Below, piece by piece: positions 23,343 through 35,934 of a stretch of 64,000 nt of DNA. How positions within the stretch are numbered: the stretch's first letter is position 1; each line of letters begins with the position of its first letter. The notes beneath the pieces were generated by a model. That model was given only the letters and a program-made list of their open reading frames with translations, was not told where the DNA came from and made no database searches. Source of the stretch: Dermatemys mawii (Eukaryota; Chordata; Testudines; Dermatemydidae); contig ML677366.1 of assembly GCA_007922305.1 (NCBI GenBank), forward strand, positions 9,389,615 to 9,453,614, given 5' to 3'. The position numbers were made by a program, and so were the translations under genes.

Positions 23343-23558
23343 TTAGAGGGACAAGGTGGGTGAGGTAATATCTTTTTATTGGACCAACTTTCTAGCCATA
23401 CCAAGCTCTTCTTCAGAATATGTGCTAATCCTGTATGCTAAACGATCGGTTCTACCTTGCATTTTATTGTGACTCTCAGAGGTACCTTTCCAAGACCTGA
23501 AGACCTCACCCAACTTCTCTCTCTAATATCCTGGGATGATACAGCTACAACTATACTC
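23343..23558. mobile_element. Foldback-type DNA element ('tattggaccaactt' family), internally deleted
   Basis: It starts GAGGGACAAGGTGGGTGAGG, TAATATCTTTTTATTGGACC, then AGCTCTTCTTCAG, which matches the left arm of the element at 49213. The right part (GGTACCTTTCC, AGACCTGAAGACCTCACCC, CTCTCTAATATCCTGGGA, ACAGCTACAACTA) is the complementary arm. It joins the left arm through a shortened middle, so most of the interior of a longer parent is missing. Confidence 0.75.
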
Positions 23559-24559
23559 ATCTGTTGTAACAGTTACGCAACCCCGCTCCCCCCACATACA
23601 CACTAAGAATTTCATCATCTCTCCTTCCACTACTGGAATTGGAGTCATGTGTATCACCATTTGTTGCTGTGTGAATAATTATAGTGTGGCAAAAATTATT
23701 CTGAACTCAAACTGTTTTCTTGGGAATATTTCACACAATGTGAACTTTATGTGCTTTGTGGATTGGTTACAATCTACAGTCCCGGTTCTGGAAAGACTGA
23801 AAATCCAGAATAATCCCATTGAACCTACCAATGTGCATAAAGTTACCCATTTGCTGAAGTTTTCTGAGAATCAGAGCCTTGGACATCAGATCATACACTC
23901 TGAGCTCCTTTTTTATTATGTCTTTATAGATAAGTCATATGAAATTCAAGTTTGCCTCTTCACATTTCAAATTGAGGTTTGGGGTGGAATGAACCCCTAA
24001 ATCTCAAAATGGAACTCAGTCAAAACTACCAAGTTTTACCTAGTTTTGCATCAAAATCCAGTCAAATCTGCATTTTTATATGATTACAAGAGCACTCAAT
24101 AGAACCTGGAGGTTCCAACTTAATTTTATTCCTTTAAGGACATCCCCAGCCTTCAAAACAAACTTCGCAACATGCACTCCACACCCTTACTTACTTTGTC
24201 CCTCTTGAGGCATGTACAAGTTTTAAACACCTACCAAGAAGTCAAAAAGGCTTTGAAAAGGCTTTTTCTTAAGAACACCAAGACTAAAAAAAGATCCATA
24301 ACCCAATAACACCTGTTAGCTCTATCCAACTCCAAACAAACCCAGGAGAGTAGGCAATATTCTGCAAATGCCATGAAGTTCACGAAGTCTGGGTTCCGTG
24401 GAGAACCAAGGTGAGAAGCGCAGTCTAAAAACAGTGCTCCCTCACAGAGCATTCTCTACCACTAGTCCCCCGCCCCCTTTTTAATTAAGCCAGTGGGCTG
24501 TTAGTTTAAATATTCAAGATTATTCCACTCCAGGGGAGAGAAAGTCTCTCAATTAGGCA
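23559..24559. other. Unique sequence, no gene seen
   Basis: A 154-codon plus-strand frame begins in the foldback element (23536) and runs to 24000. It has no signal peptide, repeats or domain that I can name, and its start lies in transposon sequence. I regard it as chance, at moderate certainty. Confidence 0.4.
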
Positions 24560-24770
24560 GTTACAGTTTTATAAGTTAAAGCCAAGGCAAAGATGCTTTT
24601 GTGGTAAAAGCACAGAATCAGGAATCAGGAGATCTTTGTTCTAAGCCTGTCTCTGTTGTACAGCATGCTTAATCTCCATGCCTCAGTTTCCTTATCTGTA
24701 AATTGAAGAGAACTAGGTTAAAAACACAAATGTTTGTAAAGGACTTTGAGAACCTTACAAGGAAGTAGAT
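24560..24770 (+). mobile_element. MIR-like (CORE-SINE) copy
   Basis: It shows AGCACAGAATCAGGAATCAG, GAGATCTTTGTTCTAAGC, CTCCATGCCTCAGTTTCC, TTATCTGTAAATTGAAGAG and GTAAAGGACTTTGAGAACC in MIR order. The 'gggcaagtca' segment is replaced by unrelated bases. Confidence 0.72.
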
Positions 24771-27700
24771 GTCATAAAAAATAAACCCTTTAAACTTGTG
24801 ATTATATTCTCCCAGTCTCAAAGAACTTCTTTGTGCTCTTAGATGCCAACCACCTCTTTTAAGATTATTTGACTCCTTTTTCAACGTGTTAAATAAAAGT
24901 CCAGAAGTAAGGAATTATACAGTGAGTCATAAAGAAGCCCAACTGTGCCTCATAAGTGAAGGTTAGAGGCACACTACACTACTATACCATCACCTAGACA
25001 TTTTGTGATCTAGTGACTGCTGAATGGATCACTGTGGATCAGCATAGAGTTGTTTGCAGTTGTTTCTGTAATTATGCTGCATGGGGAGAAAATTCAGAGT
25101 GTGCGCTGCTCTCGTCTTGCTCCCCTGTAAAAACCTACCCTACCATGCTGTGGCAGTGCAGTATTAATGCCCTGTGCTGAAACCATATAAGTTAATTGTC
25201 TGGCTAAATACCTGCTGATTTGTTTGTTTTTCCTTACATAGACTTCATTTCTCTAGCTAGCTGGGTGGGTTTGCCTTTGTTTCTGCCATTTGGACAACAT
25301 GTATATTGAAAAGGAACAAGATAGGTTTGATCCTTGGCTGGTGGTAAGCCAGACATACGGATTTCAATGGGATTACACTCATGACTCAATGTTACATAAT
25401 GTGAGTGAGGGTTGATTAAATGAGCCTCTAATCCAACTCAATTTTAGGTTACATAAATGAAGCCAAATGAAGCCAAGACCATGAGGTCTTCATAGACCTC
25501 ATAACACAAAAATAAACACATTGGATTGTATGAAGTGTTTTTATTCGCAGAAGCCAAGAAGGGAAGGTACCTCTGTCTTCCATGGTCAGCAATCAGCTGC
25601 CTGGACTCCTGTTCTCCTTTATTCATAGGGAGAGTGGCTTGAACAAACTGTTTTTGAAACTCTCTTACTTAAAGGACAGTTTTACCATTTAAGGAAGAAG
25701 TGGGGGAAGTTCATTACAAATGATGAGCCCTGGTTTTCCTCCAGTGCAATTCAACTGACTTCAGAGGAGATACTCCTCCAGATTTACACGGCCGTAAATG
25801 AACGGAGAACCAGGCGCTATGAATGGAGAGCCAAGCTCTCCTATAGTATAGTTAGCTTTTTCAGAACAGGAGCCGGGACACAAGAATAGGGTACAAATTT
25901 AACTGTGGTTGGAATCGTTAGTCCCATACCTCAAAGCTAAGCCTGTGTACAAGTTATAGTACAAGGAAGATTTCAAATGAATGATGGATACATCTCCAAA
26001 AGGTTCACCTAATTATGTTGTGTTCAGTTAAGAACTCAGAACTTTAGATACTGAACCCAGATGGTCAGAACTTCTTTAGTCTCCAAAATGTGTGCAGGGA
26101 AAATCATGAAAAGAGGTTTTCTCTGGAGATTTCTGGTTTTTCATGTTTTCTGTTGGGCAGAAAATGCTGTGAAAACAGCCTTTTGACGTGGTATTTTGTG
26201 GTTTCTTTGTGTGTGAGATATCCAAAATCAATGGAAAGCTCCTTAAATTCAGGCACCCAATAGGGAGGTTCAAGAGTTTGAGCTTTATAAGCCATGTCTG
26301 CATTGCAATGACCCAGATCTTCAGGAACTGTAGACTGGTGTAGCTGTGTCAAAATCAAATGTCCTACAATGGAGGATTTGGGCCTATTATTGTGCCACAG
26401 GGCTGTAACAAAATCCTGGCTGGGAATCTGCATGGGAGAGCTGGGGAAATTACAGTGGACACAACAGAAATCAGGAAATGTAGAGGTGTCTAAAGAACAC
26501 TAAAGTTTTGTTTTGGGGGGTTTTGGGAGGGTTGTTTCTTTTTTTTTTTTGGCAAAGGTGTGCATTGTTTCTCAGCTTAACTAAACTAGTTTAGAAGTGA
26601 GTTTCATCTTACTTCAGATGGTAGCTGAAAGAAAACAGACGTATCAGCCTTCAGAGGGTAATTCCAGTTAGGTGAGTTCTGTTTTGCTAAACTGAAGTAT
26701 TTATCCTGTAAATATATGCAAACAGCATACATTCCTCCTACTGATGTCCTAGATACATTTACATCGGCAGTAGAAAAATGAATAGAACCAGACACCTGGA
26801 TGAGGGTATCACATTAAAAATCCCGTAGGAAAACTGTCTCACCCTCTATGTGTTACATCATCAGGCTTTCTATTCTGTCAGTGTCTCTTCTGGTGATACA
26901 GTGTATACTCAGATTGATACCTGTTGGCCTTATTATGCAGTATACTGCCATTTGACTGGTTAAAGAGGACTGAAGGGGAGGAAGGGGGCGTGGTGAGGGG
27001 CAGAAAAGAGGATGGGAGGAGGAAACTGTACTTGATCCTTATGGAAGTCAGTTAAAATTAATTGGAAAAAGCTTTTAAAGACCCCAGATGAAGACCAAAT
27101 GTATCTCAGACCTGCGGCCTCATCCCCGACGCTGAATGCGAAGGTCATTGCAAAGCTGTAGATTTATGCAGAAGGCTCGGGTGATGGAAAATGAGACAAA
27201 AGCATTTGGATTTTATTATTCCATTTACTCTGACCCTGGGCCATAAAGGGTTTGGAGAGCCTGTTTTATGTATTCAGCTGGTTGCCACACTGACAAGCAT
27301 TTGGAGCCACTTAAATAAACCACCCCAACCCACAGCTGCAACAACACCATATCAAATGCAGGTTAGAGTTGAAATGTGGAGCCAGCAGCACAGCGTCTCC
27401 AGCAGGTGCATACAGAGGGTTTTGTAACCCCCTTGGTTTTGGAATAGTTCCCTTATTTATCTTTTGGCTTTGATTTAAAGACCATTTAATCACTGGTGTA
27501 GATTCCATGTTAAAACACACACACACAGTCTCTGGCTGTGCAAGCCTTGTCTTCTGCCTCCTTCTCATTCCCTGATTATTAAAGGAGTATTGCACTATTT
27601 AAAAATCTCACCTTCCCAAGTGGTGTGTTCTTTTCCTGCCAGCCACTTTCCCAGGCTATTCTAATCACCATCTAAGCTACCGGAACCTTTTGAAATCCTG

Positions 27701-28479
27701 ATGGTCACCATTGTCTCGGATGCAAGGATAAAGGGGTAGAGAGGAGAATTTAACTTGGAAAGGGAAAGAAAAAATAGAGCATCAGTTTGAAATGACGGTA
27801 GTAAAACAAGATATCCCAGAGGCACCTGGACAGGTTACTAGAGAGAAAGACAGGCATACAAACAGAATGGGAATTATAAGTCATCGTTAGCTGTCTTAAA
27901 TATTTATGTATAAACTGCGCTGTTGTGTAAGCATGTCAAGATTCTCTGGTGGTCTATGTGAAATGAATGTCACCTCATAGACAGAGCTGGGTACATTATG
28001 TAAATGTTGGAATTCTTTAATTAATTCATGTTGGTTCTGTCTGCACCGCTTTTCTTTTCATTTTCCATTAACTTTTGGATTATCACATTTACTCACACTT
28101 ACAAATGAAAAGTGAATATCGGAATTGCATATGCAAGCTTTTGGGGAAAGTGAATGTGAAATTCGTTCACAGGAGTATCACTGGTCATGCAATGGGGAAA
28201 CAAACAACGCCATATGGCTTGTGTGGTCATCTGAACTGAGCATCACCGCTCACATTTGAAATACCGAGTATCAAATAGTCAGGACAAACAGTTTGCAAAT
28301 CAAGAGAGAGAAAAAAATTGCAAAAAAAAGTGTCAACTAAATTTGAATAATTATCAAATTTGAGGCAATCACAACTGGCTCTCAAAATTCTGCAAGCAGA
28401 AAAAGACGATAAATTAATTGCTGGGAATTTTTCACTGAGCTCTAGTAGAGATTATTCTTTCACAGTTGTGTGGAAACTA
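24771..28479. other. Mostly unique stretch; possible conserved non-coding part near 27000-27450
   Basis: No supportable gene is seen. A 109-codon minus frame (26104-26433) and a 94-codon minus frame (27311-27595) show no known domain. Short features are a G/T-rich run at 26510-26553 and a (CA)n of six units near 27511. The 27000-27450 segment is free of recognised repeats and has mixed composition, which could fit conserved non-coding DNA. Confidence 0.35.
25729..25814. repeat. Short inverted-repeat element
   Basis: The ends CTGGTTTTCC and GGAGAACCAG are inverted complements with one mismatch. The middle carries CAACTGACTTCAGAGGAG and TACTCCTCCAGATTTACAC. Related words occur at 14600-14690, 39825-39895 and 53650-53735, which suggests a small dispersed family. 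Confidence 0.5.
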
Positions 28480-28603
28480 GAGTGAACAGATGTCCCGATT
28501 TTATAGCGACAGTCCCAATTTTGGATCTTTTTCTTATATATAGGCTCCTATTATCCCCCACCCCCTGTCCCAATTTTTCACACTTGCTGTCTAGTCACCT
28601 AGT
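28480..28603. mobile_element. Small MITE ('gatgtcccgattttatag' family)
   Basis: It runs from GTGAACAGATGTCCCG, ATTTTATAGCGACAGTCCC, TTATATATAGGCTCCTATTA and CCCCTGTCCCAATTTTTC to CACTTGCTGTCTAGTCACC. The outer ends (aGTGAACAGATG... and ...TCTAGTCACCt) are imperfect inverted repeats. I recall this 120-bp unit as very frequent in turtle DNA. Confidence 0.72.
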
Positions 28604-29204
28604 GGAAACACAGAATGGCTGGGATACCATGTTGTGGGGGGGCTTGTATTACAGTGACCCATATTCTATCTCCTTGGTTGAAGAAGGATTTCAATCTCTA
28701 GGATACTCAATCAAACACCTTTAAACCCTAAATACACCAATATTCTGTAGTACATTTTCAAGATTCTTCCTTTGTACCTTTTCATAGAGACCAAATTATT
28801 TAGTCTAAATCATTAACCTGAGTCTCATAATAAATATCAGGGATGTCTACAGTAAATGGAACTTTTGTTCTTATAATTCATTATTATTTTGTTAGTATGA
28901 CTGTATTTGTTATTTTCATCATTTCAGTCATATGCTAGGTGTGCTACATATTAATATGGAACAACATGGAACTTAATACACTATAATATCACATGAGAAT
29001 AGATGGGAAAAGGCCTGAACGAGAACCTCAGATCCAAACATATCTGAACTTTGAAGGGATCAGAAGCAGAACCTGAATCCAAATTTTTTGGCTATCTCTT
29101 ATCCCTGATATTACCTGAACTGAAACCCTGGATCCAAACACCTGCAGAATTCTCCATGGTTTTCAGACAGTTCCGCTATAGTCAGATGGAGAATGAAGGT
29201 TTTT
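28604..29204. other. Unique sequence, no gene seen
   Basis: Words near 29020-29150 (GATCCAAACA repeated, CTGAACTTTGAAGG) hint at a diverged repeat. Nothing firmer is seen. Confidence 0.35.
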
Positions 29205-29400
29205 TCTGCAGAAAATTTCAGCTGAAAACAATATTTTTTTTCTGAAACCTAACAAAAACTGGTTTTCAGGTTTTCTGATGAAAAATTGAAAATTTTCTAG
29301 GTAAGCAGACACATTCTGCAAAAAATTTCATTTAGTCAGAAACCCAATTTGTGTCAATAAAAAGTTTTGATGGAATTTTTTCAACCAGGTTTAGCTAACA
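29205..29400. repeat. Diverged 'gaaaatttca'-type interspersed repeat
   Basis: GCAGAAAATTTCAGCTGAAA, CTGATGAAAAATTGAAAATT, GCAAAAAATTTCATTTAG and GATGGAATTTTTTCAACC share the style of 5780, 21900 and 35935. The end TCAACCAGGTTTAGCTAAC is typical of this type as I recall it. Confidence 0.5.
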
Positions 29401-32400
29401 TTGCCTACAATTATACAATAGTGGCTATATCTGGACAGAGAGAAAGAGAAAAGCAGCTGGTGAAGCTAAGGATTTTGTTTGGCTGGAAATCTGATCTCTT
29501 CCATAAGACACTTTATATCTCCCAAGGTGAAGAATGATTAGATCAGACAAAATGGTGAACAAATCAGACTGGCCCACAAACTCCAAAGCAGGTCCCTTTT
29601 TTGTCTTGACCAATCCATTCTGCACAGCTCTGGCAGGGGAACTGCTGGTACATATTGTAACTGACAATTCCATATTGTTTGTCTTCTGCAAAATATCTCA
29701 GTGTTTAACGGTGAAATGCATGGGGCAGGTAAAAAAGACTGGGGGGTGGATGGGCGGAATTCAGCAACTGCCACATTGCTGAGTGGAAAAGTGGGATCAT
29801 TCCAATACTTTAGCAGCCATTGCTGCTTGTTCAATAACACGTGCATCACAACAGCCTCCCAGATTTGTTTTGTTAGCCTGTTAGCTTAGTGTTTTCCTTT
29901 AAAAAAAGAAAACAAAATATAATCAAATGAACAGTGATTCTTGCTGATCGGTGACTTTCATTGAAATTGGCACAGTTGCATTTTAATTGACTTTTCCCCT
30001 GAAGCGTGGCATTGGGAAGTCATCTCTGATATACTTGTAGCAAGGTGGAAAACAGCTGAACTCTTGTCAGATTTCTGCAGCGATCAGATGGTATTTATTT
30101 GCCATGGCACTCTCATAGGTTGGATTCAGACTCAGGTTTTGGAGATTACAGGGGGAAATCTTCTGAGCCGCAGAGGGATTTTATACTGACTAAATTTAGA
30201 AATATTAGCAATTAAACCTAACTCTGGCTTCCTTTTTTTGGCATTCCAGAGAAATGATGCATTAAGGAGAGATCAGGGCAAAAATAACAGCAGGTAAAAG
30301 GTTTAAAAAAAGATTCATAAATGTTTCTGTTAGTAAAACTTGCAGAGCATGGTCTGCTCTGATTCCCTACATTATTTGTGAGTATTCTGATGACCAGGTA
30401 TTTGTAAAAATGTCCTGAATGCAGGGAATTTTATACATTTTAAGCCAAATTCTGGGTTTCAAAGGCACCCACTGTATTCAAACAAAAGTTAATTCTGATT
30501 CTGAATATATTACGGTTTTTAGCAATTTTTCCCATTTTAAATAAAGGAACTAGAACCGGTAATATATCAGGAAAAAAACCTAAGTGTATCAGGTCTATTT
30601 GTCTGAGATTGTTATTCACTACTTACTATTCATTGTTCTCCTGTTAAAGAATTTTTTAGTCATCCAGTTAGAAAAAAGAAACAATACCCTGTGAGTTAGG
30701 TAACCAGTCATGTGATTTAGGTGACCAATAGCTGAAGCCAAAATGTTCTCAAATAGCCCATAGATTGAAGAATATTTATGAATAACAAAGGTATTTGAAG
30801 AAAATCAGAATCATTTTGCAAACTATTCTGTAATGAAAGTGAGGAGGGGCTAAATTCATCATGAATATTGCTGTAACACATAACTGTTGCCTTTCCTTCT
30901 TTGTGACATACTTTTGCTTTTTAAATATACTCGCCAAATGAAGCTAGGAACAAAACAAAACAAAACAAAACAAAACAAAAAAACCCACAGCACTGTCAAG
31001 CAAACTGATTCCTGGCTGCTAGCATGGTGTCCATTCCTGCAAACGAAGAGAGGCGAAAATATGTAAATTTAATGAATTCACAGTTCTTTTTCTTTAGCAA
31101 AAAGCTTTCATGTTATTTGAAATAGCCAGGCTGCTAGAGTAATGTTCTTACATATAAATGGAAATCCTTTTTGATATTTGCATTACTGATTTCTACACTT
31201 CCTTTAATCTCCGCTTTCAAATTAATAGACAATAACATCAGATTCCTTCCTTGGCTCACTCAGCACTTGTGCATATTTACCCAAGTGTCTAGAGTGGAGA
31301 TTGTACACATATCTCTAATCCACCTGCCTATGTTAGTTAAAAGCCCAGATAAAATCAGCAGCACTTAAATCTTAACCTTTTAAGTCTGAAATGTTTTGAA
31401 AGTCTGGGCTCATGGCAACTGCACTGAGCAGGAGGAGAGGGGTGGAACATGAATGTAAAACATTTCACAGCTTGAACTACTGTTTCTTTCTTGTGGAAAC
31501 GAATCCAGAAGTTGCACTAGAGTATTACTTTAAGAGTACTAATAAAACTGTTTTTACCAGCATTGGTTGTTCATATTATCTTCCTATAGACAACATTATT
31601 TTTTCCTCTTGTCAATTTAGTGCTCATGAAAATCACAGCAAGGGCAGGTATCATCCACCCCTGTGTTCTACATAGCTCTGCTCATGATCCACCACCTGCA
31701 TCCTTTGCTTTAGTTCTGGGCCTCTGCCCCCTTTGGCTGCCAGGGACAGATTCATTCCCTGGAAAGCAGTGTCATCATAGTAATGTTTGTACTCCTTTCT
31801 CCCCTCAGTAATGACCGGTCCTCCTTGGCCTTCTCTCAGGATCTGGGCCTGATTGTACATAAACAATGATTCGTTGGAGAGGGAGCACTAGTAATCTTTA
31901 TGTCCAACTAGGTTCCTGGAGCATTAGGGTAGTTAGGATCCATTATTTAGATAAAGCATCTGATTCCTTAGGTAATATGGCCCATGCAGGTGTGGAGTAA
32001 TTGAGCACCAAGATACACACAGCCTCATCATAAAACAGTGTTCAGGGGAGTGTTTTTCTTTGGAAGGAGAGCTAGCTAGTTGACATGTATGTGGAAGTGG
32101 AGTTATAGGGGCTGCCCCTCTATGTCTCACTGAAGTCGACATTGATTGCTTTAGCAGAACAGATGATATTCTGTGTATTCTCTGGGCATTTCTCCAAGGA
32201 GTTAAAGTGTACCACAATTACATATCCCTCATGGGCACTGGAATTATGGGAATTTTGTTTACTACGTTGATATTTTGAGGGAAAAGGATTAGTTGGGATC
32301 AAGGATGGGGAAAAATATGCGTGCATCTTTCTTTTTTCCTGTGTCTTTCTCTCTCAATCTAGCCTCAACAAGGGTGTCTATAGAACATAGCATAATGCTG

Positions 32401-34179
32401 TATTGTTTGGCTAGGGATTTAATTTCACTCCATCACAAGCCACCATTGCAGCCCCTGTCATTGCAATTTGTCACACTTTTTTGTGTGCTATATCTCACTG
32501 AAGTCACCACTCCTCCTCAGCCCATTGCATAATCTCCTAGTCTGGAACAAAGCTCTCCAACATAATGAAAGAGGTGAAATCAGGAAAGAGAAAGTCATGC
32601 CTACTGTCATCACTATAGATCCCACTCCCACTGGCTCTGCAGGTTCAGTCACACCAAGTAAAGCGGAGTGAGAAGGACCTGCTGTGTTTTTTAAAAACAG
32701 GTCCATTTATTGAGGCTAAAGGCAACACCATTGGCTGGTCAGAGATGTAATCCTGTTCCCTCCTGCAGACCACCGGCCAGAAGGAGGCTGTGGGGCACCT
32801 CTCTAGCCCACCAGGGAGTTGAGAACTTCCGAAAAGATATCACAGGGAAGTGGAGAAAAGGAATGGACAACCCAGTTGGCATTAAAGAAAAGGACTCAGC
32901 AGAATCTTGACCCAAACCTACACTGAAGTTATACATTAGAAAACTAATATAATAGCCGCCAACAACCGAGAAAACACAATAGAGCAAAAACTAACATCTG
33001 CCAAAAGAGAGGGATTTTATTTTTAACAATACTGAGATCAATGGCTCTCTCTTGGTACAAGGGCTGAATTCAACATGGTGGTTCAGCCCATGCTCATCTT
33101 TAAGCACATGCGGAGTACCAGGGAACTCAATAGGGCTGCTCATGTGTCAGAGCTTAGCAAGTGCCATCACACCTTGCTGAGCAGAGGGTTGAATCTTTAG
33201 AGTGAAGGCGGCAGGTGAAATTTGGATACTCTCCTAAATTCATCTTATACCTCGCAATAGAGACAACTTATACCAATCCCCCAAGCAGGGGAAAAGAGAA
33301 GAGCATAATAATCGGTGTTTTCCTTGAGAAAGGAATGAAGGGAAATTCTTTCACAGGATAAATATCAGGGGCTGGACTGAGCTATTTTGGCAGTTATTCA
33401 TTGCACTAATACATCTCCCAGAGCCTCATCTTTGTTTCTACAGAATTTAAGCTTTTATTAAAAAAATCAACAAAATATCATTTCTATCCCTCGCAGTTGC
33501 AAACATGAACCAGTGCAGCCCTGACTCTGCAGGTAGAGTGGAGTGCTACCTGTAAAGGCCACGTGCTGCCTTTGGTGCCTGTAATCTCGTGACTGTTCCC
33601 CCATAAGAAGTTTGGCTCATTTGGACAAACACAAACTCTTGGGTGCCTTATCCAGATCAGATCGGAACATTGATCATTTGGGGCTAGATTGCCAGTGGTC
33701 TCACTCGACTATTCAGCAGGGTGAGAGCAGAGATGATCTTTTTATTCTTCTGCTACACCCTGCTCAGATAATGTCTCCAGCCACGGGAAGTAGGGGGAGA
33801 CCAGGGACTTGATACCTCTCCCCGACTCCATTGGGGAGTAAGTGAATGTGGAGAGGTGCAGGATCCCTAGCCCCACCCATCTACTCGCTGACCAGAGTTA
33901 CTGACCAGGTGCACAATGGGGAGTAAGATGCTCCCAATAAAAATGTGAGGCTCTCACTCCCCTCTCAGACCAGAGTAAGCACCAAAGGGGGGCCATTGTT
34001 CCTTTACAAATCATAACTTGTTCTCTGCTTTGCACCTGCAGCTACATGTTGCCCCTTACTCCAGGCAGACTGTAAAGATTCACACCATCCTTTTGAGATT
34101 CACTCCTCATCATCCTACCCCAATCAGAGTTCGTCTTCCCCAAAAGGAGAAGTGTCAGACACTCAATGAAGTCAACTAG
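29401..34179. other. Long mostly unique stretch, no gene seen
   Basis: I see no exon I can support. Overlapping frames near 29425-29889, 31171-31866, 32120-32987 and 33612-33812 occur on both strands with no domain. An (AAAAC)n array is listed separately. Part of this block could be intron. Confidence 0.4.
30951..30984. repeat. (CAAAA)n microsatellite
   Basis: Six CAAAA units end in a short poly-A. Confidence 0.9.
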
Positions 34180-34332
34180 GGACTTTATTATTTAATTTCT
34201 GTATTACCAGAGTGCCTTGGAACCCTAATAGTGGACACTGACTCCATAGTGCTAGGTGCCATACAAACATGGGGGAAGGGAAGGGGAGCAGAAATAGTCC
34301 CTGCCCCAGATAGCTTACAATCTAAGTCTTTG
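34180..34332 (-). mobile_element. L2-like LINE 3' tail, antisense
   Basis: On the plus strand it reads TGCCTTGGAACCCTAATAG, CATAGTGCTAGGTGCCATAC, GTCCCTGCCCCAGATAGC and TTACAATCTAAG. On the minus strand this gives the classic 'ttagattgtaagct...gggcaggga...tagcac' tail of L2/L3-type LINEs, ending in an AT-rich run. Confidence 0.6.
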
Positions 34333-34398
34333 TTATTGCTATTGATTTTACTTGGAAGGTACTCAGATACTATTGTAATGGATGGCAGTATAAAACCC

Positions 34399-34436
34399 TT
34401 AGATAGAGTGATTAGATAGATATATAGATAGATTAG
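34399..34436. repeat. (TAGA)n imperfect microsatellite
   Basis: Interrupted AGATAG/TATA units. Confidence 0.8.
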
Positions 34437-34554
34437 AGAACTGCGACAGATATGGCAATTTCCTGCCATATTCTTGGGAGACCTTACTGAATTAAGCTAA
34501 AGTATCATTGGCAACTACTGTATTAAATGAATTGTTTATTTATTACTGTTGGCC

Positions 34555-35355
34555 GGGATTCTATATAACCTCTTGAGGGGGAAGAGGTGATAGATGTGAG
34601 ACCTGAGGTTACAAGATACCATATTGAATAATGTGCCAAACAAGAATGGACTTTTGGAACAAAAAGTGTTTAGTGGTTTTCCTGGGGAATGTGTGGGGAG
34701 GGGAATACAAATTCCCCATCTCTAGTTAAACAAACCCCAGCCTTCCAAAGCTATACTCTGAGGATTCCAACCCTTATTTGTTGATTACCTGTTACCAAAG
34801 GCCAAAGTCAAAGGACTAAGCTGTATAAAGAAACAAGATGAGCTTCCCAGTCTTGGTTCTGCTTCTGAATCTGAGACAGTTTTGAACTTCATTCATCGGG
34901 GAAACCATCTGTGGGTTTTGATGGATTGACAACTACCAGAGCTCGAGGTTGGAGGTGGGGTAATCTCTGATAAGTTTTCTATTCTCTGTGTGTGTGTGTG
35001 TGTGTTCTTTTATTGTTTTAATGTTTTCCCTGTAATGCTTTCACCTTGACAATAAATGTGCTTGCTTATAAAGAGCTGTGTGGTAACTTATAACTGTGGA
35101 CCATTATGCTATTCACAGACTCTGGAGAGAGAGCAAAGCACAGACTTTAGCCTGTTTGGTCAGTTTGGTTTGTTAGGGAATATCACAGTATAGGCAAGGA
35201 ACTGTGCAGCCTGGAAAACCCAGTCAGGAGGGAGAGAAAGAATGTCTCTGACCAAGAGAGGCAATGGCTGAGGAGCTTGGAGCCTAGAGTGGGTGCTTTG
35301 GTGGACCTTGAGTGGGGGAATATGGGTGTAGTTGCCATGAACTGTAACAATAACA
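34555..35355 (+). mobile_element. Possible solo LTR of a retroelement
   Basis: An 800-bp block is bounded by unique DNA. It holds a TATA-like GCTGTATAAAG (about 34820), a GC/GT-rich stretch with a (TG)n run (34987-35004), and a polyadenylation signal in CAATAAATGTGCTTGC (about 35051). These are in the order expected for the U3, R and U5 parts of an LTR. The phrase AATAAATGTGCTTGCTTA followed by GAGCTGTGTGGTAACTT is one I recall from turtle LTRs. There is no second LTR and no coding trace nearby. Terminal TG/CA and a target duplication could not be fixed by eye, so the boundaries are approximate. Confidence 0.45.
34987..35004. repeat. (TG)n microsatellite
   Basis: About nine TG units inside the LTR-like block. 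Confidence 0.9.
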
Positions 35356-35469
35356 ATCCTTGACTTATTAAGAGGACATTATTTTTTTCTTCATACATAA
35401 AATTGCATCATAAGGTCTCCAATGGCAGCTGTAGATACTCAGAACTTCTGAAAGTCAAGCCATCTTTAC

Positions 35470-35832
35470 TGAGGGCAAGTCTACACAATAACATTAAGTC
35501 AACCTGAGTTACATCAATGTACAACCGCCACAGTAATTAAATTGTTTTTACATATCCACACTCTGCTCCTTATGTCAGTGGTGCATGTCCTCACCAGGAG
35601 GGCTTACACCAATTTAACTGCCTGTGTGGAGCATTGTGGGGTGGTTTCTGAAAGGCAGCAACAGTGGATGTAAGCAGTGCTGTGTCTGCACTGACATTGC
35701 ATTGACCTAACTACATTGACTTAAATGCTACACCTTTCATGGAGCTACATTTTAGTGTAGACACCTACAGAGTTAGGTTGACATGAGCTGCCTTATGTTA
35801 ACTTAATTCTAGTGTAGACCAGGCTTTAGGTG
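35470..35832. mobile_element. Non-autonomous DNA transposon (MITE), copy 1 of 2
   Basis: The left end GGGCAAGTCTACACAATAAC, then ATTAAGTCAACCTGAGTTAC, is inverted at the right end (TTATGTTAACTTAATTCTAG, then TGTAGACCAGGCTTTAGG). Internal words TATCCACACTCTGCTCCTTA, GAGCATTGTGGGGTGGTTTC and GAGCTACATTTTAGTGTAGA recur in the same order at 55806-56212. No coding capacity is seen. This AAGTCTACACTA / TTAAGTCGACCTAAGT style is common in turtle genomes as I recall it. Confidence 0.82.
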
Positions 35833-35934
35833 CCTACACATGGATTTAAATATCCACATTTGAAATATGAGTGAAAGTGGGTCATCGGGATGGAATTCAA
35901 TAATAAAGCAATTATTTATTTGTTAACATTCCTA

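Noticed and set aside
23536..24000. 154-codon plus-strand open frame
   Set aside because: Its start lies in the foldback element, and the peptide has no family, signal or repeat features. Chance is the simplest reading, though a search could test it.
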